From Clostridiales bacterium (GTDB lineage: Bacteria; Bacillota; Clostridia; Christensenellales; Aristaeellaceae), in NCBI GenBank assembly GCA_017569285.1, contig CP069419.1, positions 868,001-932,000 of the forward strand: a stretch of 64,000 bases of DNA, in the 5' to 3' direction. Positions 1-8,488 of this stretch are shown here, piece by piece (the stretch's first letter is position 1; every line of letters starts with the position of its first letter). A program made the translations under genes and the position numbers. The notes beneath the pieces are model-generated. The model searched no databases and was not told where the DNA came from. It saw only the letters and a program-made list of their open reading frames with translations.

Positions 1-2
1 GG

Positions 3-485
3 CATATTGACTGCGGAATGGTCGGCACCGTCATTGCAGGACACGGCACCATTTCCGGCGAAGCGAACACGCAGTTCGACCTGACGGCGAACAACCGCGG
101 TTATAATTACGACCTGGCCGCGTCCATCGATGCGCCTGCCGGCAGAAGCGGTTCCGGCGAACGGATGGTCATCGGCCTGAAAGCTGCCGGCACCACGGAA
201 AAAACCGGCGAAGGAAAAGGTACCATTTCAGTGAGCGCTTCCGGCAGTGAGCTGTTTGCCGCGGATTACACCATCGGAAAAGGCGAAAAGATCACCCTCG
301 ACTTTGACGGGGAAAACCAGCGGGTGATCACCATCAGCGACCTGAACAACTCCGGCCGCACCGAGGAGGGCAAGAAACTGTCCATGGAAATCGCTTCCGG
401 CGTCCTGCGCATCTTCCAGCGGATTTCCGCCGCGATGCCCGATGAAGTGAACCAGCTGATGACCCTGATGACCCTGGTACAGTGA
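3..485 (+). CDS. C-terminal part of an unknown protein
   Basis: The reading frame is open from the left edge of the window, so this is the 3' end of a longer gene; the Met codon at 18 need not be a start. The visible 160 residues are rich in Gly, Thr, Ser and Ala with alternating polar and hydrophobic residues, which suggests a beta-rich domain. They end in a short amphipathic stretch containing a repeated MTL motif. No catalytic motif or membrane segment is visible. The next gene, on the same strand, is a secreted foldase lipoprotein with its own promoter. I do not recognise the family and assign no function. Confidence 0.6.
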   Translation, partial: HIDCGMVGTVIAGHGTISGEANTQFDLTANNRGYNYDLAASIDAPAGRSGSGERMVIGLKAAGTTEKTGEGKGTISVSASGSELFAADYTIGKGEKITLDFDGENQRVITISDLNNSGRTEEGKKLSMEIASGVLRIFQRISAAMPDEVNQLMTLMTLVQ

Positions 486-492
486 TTTTCCC

Positions 493-521
493 TTGCCCTT
501 CCCTTCCGGATTTGTTATAAT
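493..521 (+). promoter_or_regulatory. Promoter of the PrsA-like gene
   Basis: TTGCCC (493-498), a 17-base spacer and a perfect TATAAT (516-521). It lies just past the stop of the preceding gene and about 45 bases before the start of the foldase gene. Confidence 0.7.
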
Positions 522-567
522 ACCGGAAGTTACGGATCTGAATACTGTATGATTGGAGATGTCCCCC

Positions 568-1926
568 ATGCGTAAAAAAACCCTGCTGGCTGTGCTGCTT
601 GCAATGGTCCTGGTTCTTTCCGGATGTTCGACCATCATTGTAAAGGATCAGGCGGTTGAAGACGCCACCCCGATCCTGACCCTGGGCGACGAAGTAATCA
701 CCCGGAAGGATGTAATCAACACCCGGGATAACGTGCTGCTCAATCAGTATTATATGTATGCGTCCTACGGTATCGATCCCGCCCAGCTCGGGTTTGATAT
801 CAGCAATCCGGACACGATTGCCGCGGCGCAGGAATACGCGGTGACCGCCCTGAAGAACGACATGGTTCTCCGTGCCAAGGCAAAGGAACTCGGCCTGGAT
901 ACGCTGACCGACGAAGAAAATGCCAAACTGCAGGAAGAACTCGACAAGCGGGTCAGTAGTGACCGTGCGCAAGTGAAGGCCGAGCTTTTTGCCGATACCG
1001 AGCTCGAGGGCGATGCGCTGGAAGAAGCCATCACCGCAAAGATGGATGAACTCGGCCGGACAACGGAATATTACACCGAGCTGATCTCCGCTGAAATCAA
1101 GGATACCAAGATCAAGGATTACATCTGCAAGGATGTCACCGTCACAGATGACGAAGTCAAGGCGGATTTCGACAGCAAAGTTGCGGCGGACCAGGAAAAG
1201 TACGCGGAAAATGCCGGTTCCTACGCCACCGCCGCAAACGGCTCCACCACCCTGTACTGGACGCCTGCCGGTGTACGCCGTGTGAAGCAGATCCTCATCA
1301 AGTTCAAGGACGAGGACAGCAAAGCCATTTCCGATGCCCAGGCCAAAGTAACCTCCGCCAACGGCAGTATCGAAGCGGCCCAGCTGGTCGTGGATGATGA
1401 AGCGGCCGATACGGAAGCCAAAGAAGCTGCAAAGACCAGCCTTGAAACCGCAAAAGCGGAGCTCGAAGCCGCCCAGGCGGAACTGGATGCCGCGAAGAAG
1501 GCCGCCTACACCAATATCGACGCGGATGCGGACGCCGTGGTGGAAGCCCTGGCCAACGGAGAAGACTGGGCCAAGCTGGCTGAGGAGAAAAACGAAGATC
1601 CCGGCATGAAGTCCGGTGCCCCCAATGCCGAGCGCGGCTACGCAGTGGCTGCCGGAATGACCAACTTTGACGCCGCCTTTGTGGATGCCGCCCTGGCCCT
1701 GGAAAAGGTCGGCGATGTCTCCGGCAAAGTCGCGAGCGATGCCTATGGCTACTATATCATCAAGTATGAATCCGATGTACCGGAAGGCGCCATTGCGCTG
1801 GATTCCGTCAAGGATTCCATCCATGACGCGCTTCTGTCCTCCGCGCAGGACCAGGTTTACGACACCACCGTTGCCGAATGGGTCGAAGCCGCCGGCGTAA
1901 AGGAAAACCTCGGAGGCCTGAACTGA
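568..1926 (+). CDS. PrsA/SurA-like peptidyl-prolyl isomerase lipoprotein
   Basis: A probable extracytoplasmic foldase of 452 residues. I chose the ATG at 568 because GGAG lies 9 bases upstream; a TTG at 553 is in frame but has no such site. Residues 1-20 form a lipoprotein signal with lipobox LSGC, so Cys20 would be lipidated. Residues about 35-200 look like the helical SurA/trigger-factor-type chaperone region. Parvulin (PPIC rotamase) elements are seen at about 235-246 (VKQILIKF) and 330-402 (ANGEDWAKLAEE, then GYYIIKYE). Between them, about residues 253-318, is an Ala/Glu/Lys-rich heptad-like insert that should form a helical hairpin or coiled coil. Family knowledge: PrsA lipoproteins assist folding of exported proteins outside the membrane, and this window encodes many of those. 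The insert is unusual and may block or remodel the active site. Isomerase activity is inferred. Confidence 0.8.
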   Translation: MRKKTLLAVLLAMVLVLSGCSTIIVKDQAVEDATPILTLGDEVITRKDVINTRDNVLLNQYYMYASYGIDPAQLGFDISNPDTIAAAQEYAVTALKNDMVLRAKAKELGLDTLTDEENAKLQEELDKRVSSDRAQVKAELFADTELEGDALEEAITAKMDELGRTTEYYTELISAEIKDTKIKDYICKDVTVTDDEVKADFDSKVAADQEKYAENAGSYATAANGSTTLYWTPAGVRRVKQILIKFKDEDSKAISDAQAKVTSANGSIEAAQLVVDDEAADTEAKEAAKTSLETAKAELEAAQAELDAAKKAAYTNIDADADAVVEALANGEDWAKLAEEKNEDPGMKSGAPNAERGYAVAAGMTNFDAAFVDAALALEKVGDVSGKVASDAYGYYIIKYESDVPEGAIALDSVKDSIHDALLSSAQDQVYDTTVAEWVEAAGVKENLGGLN

Positions 1927-1943
1927 GCAATTCAGACTCTCAG

Positions 1944-1980
1944 ACCGGAGGGACATCGGATGATGTCCCTCCGGTTTTTT
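1944..1980 (+). terminator. Rho-independent terminator
   Basis: Perfect 14-base-pair stem (1944-1957 with 1962-1975), loop GGAT, followed by a run of T. It ends the PrsA-like gene 18 bases after its stop. Confidence 0.92.
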
Positions 1981-2028
1981 CGTTATTGCGCATGTTTTGA
2001 TTAATTTGGGTCTTTTAATGTATTTGCC

Positions 2029-2057
2029 TTGTTTTACCCCGGAATTCCCATTATAAT
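2029..2057 (+). promoter_or_regulatory. Promoter of the aminotransferase operon
   Basis: TTGTTT (2029-2034), 17-base spacer, perfect TATAAT (2052-2057), about 50 bases before the aminotransferase start. Confidence 0.75.
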
Positions 2058-2108
2058 ACCCTCGTGCTTTTTCAGGCACGCTTTGTATAGGAATGGAGGT
2101 ACTTCCCC

Positions 2109-3308
2109 ATGGCGCTGACGATTTCCCATCGCTGTCTCAACATCGCTCCCTCCCTGACGCTGCAGATCGATTCCCGGGCCAAGGAAATGAAAGCTTCCGG
2201 CCTCAACGTGATCGGCTTCGGCGCCGGCGAGCCGGACTTCCCTACACCCCCGCACATCTGCGAGGCTGCGAAGGAAGCGCTGGACCTGGGCATGACCCGT
2301 TATACGCCGGTTCCCGGTACCATGGAACTGCGCATGGCCATCACCCGGAAAATGGAGCGGGACCACGGGCTCACCTACTCTCCGCAGGAGATCCTGGTCT
2401 CCAATGGCGCCAAACATTCCCTTTTCACGATTTTCCAGACGATTCTCGACCCCGGTGATGAAGTCCTGATCCCGACGCCCTGCTGGGTTTCCTATCCGGA
2501 GCTTGTCCGCATGGCCGGTGGTGTTCCGGTCTTCATCCCCACCAATGAAGAGAACCGTTTTATCCCCAGCAACAGGGATATCGCGTCCAAGGTTTCCCGC
2601 CGGACAAAGGCGATCATCATCACCTCTCCCTCCAACCCGAACGGTTCTGTCTGGACCCGGGAGCAGCTGGAGTATGTGGGCAACCTCGCTGTCACGCATC
2701 CGTTCTACATCGTCTCCGACGAGATATATGAGAAACTGCTCTATGACGGACGCCAGCACCTGTCCATCGCCCAGCTCGGCGAACAGATCAAGGCGCAGAC
2801 GTTCATCGTCAACGGCGTTTCCAAGGCCTACGCAATGACCGGCTGGCGAATCGGTTACTGCGCCGCTCCCCGGCAGGAAATCGCCGCCATGAGCGCCTTC
2901 CAGTCCCAGGCAACCAGCAACGCCAACTCCATCGCCCAGCACGCAGCCGCTGTTGCCCTCGATGGAGACCAGACCTGCGTGGAGGAAATGCGCCAGCAGT
3001 TCGAAATCCGGCGCAACGTCATGGTGGACCGCATCAACGGCATTGAGGGCATCAGCTGCCTGAAGCCGGAGGGCGCCTTCTACGTGATGATGAACATCCG
3101 CAATCTGATCGGCCGCACCTATCACGGCCGTGTCCTGGAAGATTCCATGGATTTTGCGGAAATGCTTCTCGCGGAAAAACATGTCGCCGTTGTCCCCGGT
3201 ATCGCCTTTGAGGCGGAAGGCTTCTGCCGCCTGTCCTATGCGATTTCCACCGAAAAGATCAACGAAGGCCTTGACCGGGTCGCCGCCTTCATCGATGAAC
3301 TGAAGTAA
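2109..3308 (+). CDS. Class I pyridoxal-phosphate aminotransferase (aspartate aminotransferase-like)
   Basis: A fold-type I aminotransferase of 399 residues, close in length and motifs to the Bacillota aspartate aminotransferases (AAT subgroup Ib). Visible features are GAGEPDFPTP near residue 38, SPSNPNGS at 173-180, SDEIYEKL at 203-210, the PLP-lysine motif NGVSKAYAMTGWRIGY with Lys239, and a C-terminal Arg-containing LSYAIS motif for carboxylate binding. GGAGG lies 9 bases before the ATG. It would interconvert 2-oxoglutarate/glutamate with oxaloacetate/aspartate or a related pair in the cytosol. It is followed 24 bases later by a DRE-TIM acyl-CoA condensing enzyme in the same transcript, which suggests shared work around oxaloacetate, citrate and glutamate. 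Exact substrate cannot be read from sequence; an aromatic or alanine aminotransferase is possible. Confidence 0.88.
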   Translation: MALTISHRCLNIAPSLTLQIDSRAKEMKASGLNVIGFGAGEPDFPTPPHICEAAKEALDLGMTRYTPVPGTMELRMAITRKMERDHGLTYSPQEILVSNGAKHSLFTIFQTILDPGDEVLIPTPCWVSYPELVRMAGGVPVFIPTNEENRFIPSNRDIASKVSRRTKAIIITSPSNPNGSVWTREQLEYVGNLAVTHPFYIVSDEIYEKLLYDGRQHLSIAQLGEQIKAQTFIVNGVSKAYAMTGWRIGYCAAPRQEIAAMSAFQSQATSNANSIAQHAAAVALDGDQTCVEEMRQQFEIRRNVMVDRINGIEGISCLKPEGAFYVMMNIRNLIGRTYHGRVLEDSMDFAEMLLAEKHVAVVPGIAFEAEGFCRLSYAISTEKINEGLDRVAAFIDELK

Positions 3309-3332
3309 CCACGCGCAGTCAGGAGAAAACAA

Positions 3333-4727
3333 ATGCTGAAGTTTGACCAGACCACCAACCTGCTTATGCAGGCCAAATACCATTACGACCTGCAGGATGT
3401 CGCGGAGCCGAACCTTTACCGGGAGATCTATGACTACGAGCATGTCCCGAAGGTTGCTTTCAACATGCGCCATGTGCCCATGCAGATGCCCGATGAGATC
3501 TGGATGACGGATACCACTTTCCGGGATGGCCAGCAGTCCGTCTCCCCCTTCACACCGGAACAGATCCTTCACCTTTTCAAGCTCATGAGCCGCCTGGGCG
3601 GCCCCAACGGCATGGTCCGCCAGAGCGAGTTCTTCCTTTATACGGAAAACGACCAGAAGGCCCTGCGCCTCTGCCAGGATGCCGGCCTCCCCTTCCCGGA
3701 GATCACCACCTGGATTCGCGCCAATGAAAAGGACTTCGAGCTCGTCAAGAACGCGAATGTGGAGGAAACCGGCGTGCTGGTTTCCTGCAGCGATTATCAC
3801 ATTTTCAACAAGATGCACCTCACCCGTTCCCAGGCGATGGACAAATACCTGGGCATCGTGAAGTCTGCCCTCAGCTACGGCATTCGCCCGCGCTGCCACT
3901 TTGAGGACATCACCCGCGCGGATTTCTACGGTTTTGTGGTGCCCTTCGCCACCGAGCTCATGAAGCTCTCGCGGGAAAGTGGTATTCCGATCAAGATCCG
4001 CGCCTGCGATACCATGGGCTATGGCGTCAGTTATCCCGGCGCCGCCCTGCCCCGCAGCGTGCCCGGCATCATCTACGGCCTGCGCCACTATGCGGAAGTG
4101 CCTTCCGAGCAGCTCGAGTGGCACGGCCATAACGACTTCTACAAGGTCGTTTCCAATGCGGCAACCGCATGGCTTTACGGGTGCTCCAGCATCAACTGCA
4201 GCCTCCTGGGCATCGGGGAACGCACCGGCAACTGCCCGCTCGAAGCCATGGCAGTCGAATATGAATCCCTCCGCGGCGAGACGGCCGGTATGGACCTTAC
4301 CGCCATCACCGAGATTGCGGATTACATGGAGCGCGAAATCGGCATCGAGATCAGCCCCCGCCAGCCCTTTGTCGGCCGTCACTTCAATGTCACGCGCGCC
4401 GGCATCCATGCCGACGGCATGCTGAAGGATGAGGAAATCTACAACATCTTCGATACCGCGAAGATCCTGAACCGGCCGGCATCTGTCGCCGTGGACAACC
4501 GGGGCGGCACCGCTTCCATCGCCCACTGGATCAACAACTACTTCCGCCTCAACGGCGACAATACCATCGAAAAAACCGATCCTCTCGTAGTCAACATGCG
4601 CCATATGGTCGATGACCTCTATGCCAACGGCCGCAACACCGTCATGGGTGATGAGGAACTGGAAATCATGGTTCGCCGCTGTGATGTGGACCGCTACGAA
4701 CGCCTCCTGTTCCACAGGAGCAAATAA
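3333..4727 (+). CDS. DRE-TIM metallolyase family enzyme, probable Re-citrate synthase or 2-isopropylmalate synthase relative
   Basis: A 464-residue HMGL-like enzyme. The family signature is DTTFRDGQQS (residues 60-69), a variant of the usual DTTLRDGEQ. The metal-binding HxH is WHGHNDF with His264 and His266. The glycine-rich GIGERTGN motif and the C-terminal NVTRAGIHADG motif are present. The N-terminal extension of about 55 residues and motifs such as RCHFEDITRADFYGFVVPF match, from memory, the clostridial group that includes Re-citrate synthase, often annotated as isopropylmalate synthase. Such enzymes condense acetyl-CoA with a 2-oxoacid (oxaloacetate for Re-citrate synthase). No C-terminal leucine-binding regulatory domain is visible, which argues against a feedback-controlled LeuA. 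It shares a transcript with the aminotransferase upstream and ends in a strong terminator. The family is firm; the substrate is inference. Confidence 0.75.
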   Translation: MLKFDQTTNLLMQAKYHYDLQDVAEPNLYREIYDYEHVPKVAFNMRHVPMQMPDEIWMTDTTFRDGQQSVSPFTPEQILHLFKLMSRLGGPNGMVRQSEFFLYTENDQKALRLCQDAGLPFPEITTWIRANEKDFELVKNANVEETGVLVSCSDYHIFNKMHLTRSQAMDKYLGIVKSALSYGIRPRCHFEDITRADFYGFVVPFATELMKLSRESGIPIKIRACDTMGYGVSYPGAALPRSVPGIIYGLRHYAEVPSEQLEWHGHNDFYKVVSNAATAWLYGCSSINCSLLGIGERTGNCPLEAMAVEYESLRGETAGMDLTAITEIADYMEREIGIEISPRQPFVGRHFNVTRAGIHADGMLKDEEIYNIFDTAKILNRPASVAVDNRGGTASIAHWINNYFRLNGDNTIEKTDPLVVNMRHMVDDLYANGRNTVMGDEELEIMVRRCDVDRYERLLFHRSK

Positions 4728-4735
4728 CCGATTGT

Positions 4736-4786
4736 TCGGCCGGAATCCCCTGCCCGAAGGCAGGCGGTTCCGGCCGATACTTTTTT
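4736..4786 (+). terminator. Rho-independent terminator
   Basis: Long stem TCGGCCGGAA (4736-4745) with TTCCGGCCGA, extended by CTGCC/GGCAG around a CGAA loop, then six T. It ends the aminotransferase operon. Confidence 0.9.
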
Positions 4787-4807
4787 ATATTCCGTTTTCA
4801 GCCGGTT

Positions 4808-4838
4808 AAAAAAAGATCCGGGGCATTAGCCCTGGATC
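4808..4838 (-). terminator. Rho-independent terminator overlapping the murG stop
   Basis: On the minus strand GATCCAGGGC, a short loop, GCCCCGGATC and seven T. The stem includes the last codons and stop codon of murG. Confidence 0.85.
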
Positions 4839-5890
4839 TCTTCGATTAATTCAAGCACCCGTTCAGTCCCGTCCGCCGGAGGCGCGTTCTTCAGCGCTGC
4901 CTCCAGCTTCTCCCGGTCCGCCCATGTGTCCAGGATTGCTTTCACCAGCGTGTCCTTCGACATGTTTTCCTGCATCAGCACGTGGCAAAGACCGCGTTTT
5001 TCCAGGCTTTGCGCATTCAGGATCTGGTCGCCGCGGCTGGCGCCCTTCGGATACGGAATCAGCAGCATCGGCCGCCCCAGCGCCTGGAATTCGCACAGCG
5101 CGTTGGATCCGGCGCGGCTCAGCACCATATCGGTGCATGCCAGCGCGTCCGGCAGCTCTGCGTCCAGGAATTCCACCTGGCTGTATCCGGCTTTTCCTTC
5201 CAGTGCCGGATCCAGGTTTCCCCGGCCGCACACATGGAGGATATCAAACGTTCCGGTCAGGTCATCCAGTGCTTCCCGCAGGCATTTGTTCACGCTCTGC
5301 GCGCCGGAGGATCCGCCCATCATCATCATCACCGGCTTGCTTCCGTCAAACCCGGCTCGCTCCAGTCCCTTCGCCCGATCGCCGCGGAACAGCTCCGGCC
5401 GGAGCGGCGTCCCGGTCATTTCCGCTTTGGAACCCAGGGCTTCCGCGCATTCCGGAAAAGTGGTCGCGATCCGTTTTGCGAACGGCTTGCACAGTTTATT
5501 CGCCAGTCCGGGGGTCAGGTCGCTTTCATGGCACAGCACGGGGATCCGGTGGAGCCACGCCCCGAACACCACGGGCACCGCAACAAACCCGCCCTTGGAG
5601 AATACCACATCCGGCTTCAGCTTTCCCATCAGGTGGGCGCTCTGGAACGCCCCGGCGGCCACCCGGAACGGATCCGTGAAATTCTGCCAGGAAAAATACC
5701 GCCGCAGTTTTCCGCTCTTTACCGCGTGGTAGGTCACACCTTCCATGGAAGCCATTTTCCCGGCTTCCATGCCGTTCTCACTGCCCACGTAGTGGATTTC
5801 ATATCCCTTTTCCAGCAGCCGGGGAATCAGCGTCAGGTGGGGCGTCACATGCCCCATGGTTCCTCCGCCGGTCAGTACAATCTTCTTCAT
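4826..5890 (-). CDS. murG: UDP-GlcNAc:undecaprenyl-PP-MurNAc-pentapeptide GlcNAc transferase
   Basis: MurG adds GlcNAc to lipid I to make lipid II at the inner face of the membrane, the last cytoplasmic step of peptidoglycan precursor synthesis. The 354-residue GT-B protein begins with MKKIVLTGGGTMGHVTPHL, the donor/acceptor glycine loop. It has the central HESDLTPGLANK motif and the C-terminal sugar-nucleotide region LSRAGSNALCEFQALGRPMLLIPYP. I used the ATG at 5890, which has AGGAGG 10 bases upstream, rather than an in-frame TTG at 5896. The gene stands alone here, not in a division/cell-wall cluster, and has its own terminator. TGGGTMGHV and SRAGSNALCE vary slightly from the common TGGGTGGHV and SRAGA forms but are within what the family shows. 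Confidence 0.95.
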   Translation of the reverse strand: MKKIVLTGGGTMGHVTPHLTLIPRLLEKGYEIHYVGSENGMEAGKMASMEGVTYHAVKSGKLRRYFSWQNFTDPFRVAAGAFQSAHLMGKLKPDVVFSKGGFVAVPVVFGAWLHRIPVLCHESDLTPGLANKLCKPFAKRIATTFPECAEALGSKAEMTGTPLRPELFRGDRAKGLERAGFDGSKPVMMMMGGSSGAQSVNKCLREALDDLTGTFDILHVCGRGNLDPALEGKAGYSQVEFLDAELPDALACTDMVLSRAGSNALCEFQALGRPMLLIPYPKGASRGDQILNAQSLEKRGLCHVLMQENMSKDTLVKAILDTWADREKLEAALKNAPPADGTERVLELIEEIQG

Positions 5891-5992
5891 CGGCAAACTG
5901 CCTCCTCGGAATACAGCCGACTCCGCGGCCGGTTATTCTCTGTCCGTATTATATGCCACATTCCGTTTCCGCGCAACGACCAGCCCTTTTCC

Positions 5993-6021
5993 TTGCCATT
6001 TCAGGCCGGTTATGCTATAAT
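5993..6021 (+). promoter_or_regulatory. Promoter of tRNA-Leu
   Basis: TTGCCA (5993-5998), 17-base spacer, TATAAT (6016-6021), ten bases before the mature tRNA 5' end. Confidence 0.8.
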
Positions 6022-6031
6022 CCTCTCCGTT

Positions 6032-6114
<83 letters not shown>

Positions 6115-6119
6115 CAGAA

Positions 6120-6152
6120 ACGGCCTGCAGGTTTTCCTGCAGGCCGTTATTG
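6120..6152 (+). terminator. Terminator of tRNA-Leu
   Basis: Perfect 12-base-pair stem ACGGCCTGCAGG/CCTGCAGGCCGT with a TTTT loop (6120-6147), then TATTGTT. Confidence 0.8.
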
Positions 6153-6302
6153 TTGCCATCTTCTCGTTTTGATACCAGGCTTTTCTGTTCCGCATATAAT
6201 ACCGGCAGCAAACAAATGTGAAGTCTTATAACATAATCAAAACGGTTCAGGAAAGGCAGATTTATCCTTTTGTATTTTTTTCTGCTGATTTGTCTATCTG
6301 TA

Positions 6303-6331
6303 TTGGAACAGATTCAGTTTTCGGTTATAAT
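6303..6331 (+). promoter_or_regulatory. Promoter of the clostripain-like gene
   Basis: TTGGAA (6303-6308), 17-base spacer, TATAAT (6326-6331). The start codon is 34 bases further on. Confidence 0.75.
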
Positions 6332-6364
6332 GGGTTGGTTTGCAATCCGGAGGGAGGACGTAAT

Positions 6365-8332
6365 ATGAAAAAGGGACTTATCTGTTTGCTTCTGATGCTG
6401 GCAATGGTGCTGGCTGCCGGCTGCGCGCTGGCCGGGGAAACCACAACGCTGCTGGTGTATATGTGCGGTACGGATCTGCAGGATGCCGGCTGCATGGACC
6501 TGGTGGAGATGGCGGAAGTGGAAGCCGGGGATGCGATCAATGTCGTGGTGCTGGCCGGCGGCGCGTCGGAATGGGATCTTGAAGACCTGAAAGGCAACAC
6601 CCGGAACCTGGCAGTAATCCGGGACGGGTATTTTGAGGAACTGGAGCAATGGAAGCAGGCTTCCATGGGCAGCCCGGAAAGCCTGAAGGAATTTCTGGAA
6701 TTCGGACTGACCGAATATCCGGCTGACCGCACGATTGTGATCCTGTGGGACCACGGTGCCGGTTCCGAGGGCGGCGTCTGCTTTGACGAAACTGCCAACG
6801 ATGACGGGCTGACCATCGTGGAAATCAACGATGTCTTGAACAGCCTGAAGAAATCTGTTCCGGATTATCATATCAACATCTTCGGATGTGACGCATGCAT
6901 GATGGCCACCTATGAAATGGCCGCGATGCTGTCCCACCACAGCATTGACTATTATGTCGCCAGCGAGGAGCTGGAGCCCGGTGAAGGCTGGTATTATACC
7001 GGCTGGCTGGAAATGCTGAAGGACGATCCGTCCGTATCGGATACGGATCTCTGCGCGGGCATTATCGACAGCTTTATGGACGCGGGCCTGAATAATGATC
7101 CGGATGACTACCTGACGCTCAGCGCGGTCGAGCTGTCCAAAGTGGGCGAGCTGGAAAGCTGCATGGAAAAGTTTGCCTCCGTCATGGCCGGGAAGGTTGC
7201 GGACGGCCACCTGTCCGATATCCGCCGCGGCCGGAGCCGGATGTATACCTTTGGTTCCTTTGCGGACGGAAGCTGGGATATGGTCGATCTCGGCGCTATG
7301 CTGGACGCCTACGCGCAGTTTGACGCGGATACCGCAGCTGAAGCGAAACGCTGCCTGTCAAAGGCGGTCGTGTACAGCGGCCAGACCGATAACCTGAGCA
7401 CTTGTTCCGGCCTGTCTGTCCTGATTCCCCAGGACACTGCCGATGACTTTGGCGAATACAGCGACGGATTCAATCTCACCTCGGTCATCCCGAACTGGGT
7501 GGGTTTTGTCAACAGCTATGTGGATCAGCTGCAGGGTGGAAGTTGGCACTTCAACGCTTCCTCCGCCGGGCAGATCTCTTCCGGCATGGAATTCGATGAC
7601 ACCTTCTATTCCTGCGATTACTGGCCCTTCAGCTTCCTGATGTGGGATGATGAGGAAGAATGCTATCTGGAAGATTATGAAGCGCCGGAATACGCCATTT
7701 CGGATGAGGACGAGGGCTTCACCGCGGTTCTCCCGCAGGAGGACCTGGCCTATCTGGATTATGTGGAAGGCATGCTGCTCATGGACATGAGCGACGAGGA
7801 AATGGAATGCTATGTGGATTTCGGCCTCATGCAGAACAACCTGGTCGATTGGCAGTCTGGTACGGTAGTCAGCCTGTATGACGGTACCTGGCCGGTCTTC
7901 GGCGGTCAGCCGGTCCCGCTCTACGACCAGACAAGCAATGATCACAGCCGCCGGAGCCTGATCCCGGTCAAGCTCAACGGGGTTTATACCTACCTGGTGG
8001 TCGTCTTCCCCGCCGGCGGAACCGAAGGACGCATCATCGGTGCGAATGCCGGTTATGATGAAAACGGCCTTCCGATCCGTGAAACCACCCGCCTGAAGCC
8101 CGGTGATGAGATCATCCCCGTATACACCATGTATTACGAGGAAGACGGAAAAGAAGACCTGCAGGAGACTGAATTTGAAGGGGACAAGATCATCTGGCAG
8201 GAAGGCATAACCGTCACCTATGAAGACCTCAGCGATGAGACAGATGAGGCAACTCCGATGCTGTTCTGCTTCATCTACAATGATATTTTCGGTGAAAGCA
8301 CCATGGGCGATATGATCGAATTTGAACTGTGA
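6365..8332 (+). CDS. Clostripain-like (peptidase C11) lipoprotein
   Basis: A 655-residue predicted surface cysteine peptidase. The ATG at 6365 follows GGAGGGAGGA and begins a lipoprotein signal with lipobox LAAGC (Cys20). The clan CD catalytic pair is visible: His130 in ILWDHGAG and Cys178 in FGCDACMM. The motif order beta-strand, WDHG, then DAC is that of clostripain and related C11 peptidases, which cleave after basic residues (Arg for clostripain). The remaining 450 residues are acidic, rich in Asp, Glu and aromatic residues, and have no motif I recognise. Family members act outside the cell on proteins or in self-processing. It has its own promoter and no obvious partner gene. Substrate preference is not readable here. 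Confidence 0.88.
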   Translation: MKKGLICLLLMLAMVLAAGCALAGETTTLLVYMCGTDLQDAGCMDLVEMAEVEAGDAINVVVLAGGASEWDLEDLKGNTRNLAVIRDGYFEELEQWKQASMGSPESLKEFLEFGLTEYPADRTIVILWDHGAGSEGGVCFDETANDDGLTIVEINDVLNSLKKSVPDYHINIFGCDACMMATYEMAAMLSHHSIDYYVASEELEPGEGWYYTGWLEMLKDDPSVSDTDLCAGIIDSFMDAGLNNDPDDYLTLSAVELSKVGELESCMEKFASVMAGKVADGHLSDIRRGRSRMYTFGSFADGSWDMVDLGAMLDAYAQFDADTAAEAKRCLSKAVVYSGQTDNLSTCSGLSVLIPQDTADDFGEYSDGFNLTSVIPNWVGFVNSYVDQLQGGSWHFNASSAGQISSGMEFDDTFYSCDYWPFSFLMWDDEEECYLEDYEAPEYAISDEDEGFTAVLPQEDLAYLDYVEGMLLMDMSDEEMECYVDFGLMQNNLVDWQSGTVVSLYDGTWPVFGGQPVPLYDQTSNDHSRRSLIPVKLNGVYTYLVVVFPAGGTEGRIIGANAGYDENGLPIRETTRLKPGDEIIPVYTMYYEEDGKEDLQETEFEGDKIIWQEGITVTYEDLSDETDEATPMLFCFIYNDIFGESTMGDMIEFEL

Positions 8333-8385
8333 TTTGCGGTATCATATAAAATCATTTAAATTGTTGGATTTTGCCCTTTTCCCCC

Positions 8386-8413
8386 TTGTCAAAACAACGA
8401 ATTTCTGTATAAT
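8386..8413 (+). promoter_or_regulatory. Promoter of the small secreted protein gene
   Basis: TTGTCA (8386-8391), 16-base spacer, TATAAT (8408-8413). The 5' UTR of about 70 bases contains a short hairpin, TCAGGG/CCCTGA (8455-8472), directly before the ribosome site. Confidence 0.75.
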
Positions 8414-8488
8414 GGACAAGGTTTGTGTCGTCTGAACACGCCAGCCAAATAATGTCAGGGATCATACCCTGAGAGAAGAGGTAAAGAC

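Noticed and set aside
2034-4715. Minus-strand open frame of about 890 codons opposite the aminotransferase and DRE-TIM genes
   Set aside because: Antisense shadow. The plus strand carries clear catalytic motifs, promoter, ribosome sites and terminator in frame.
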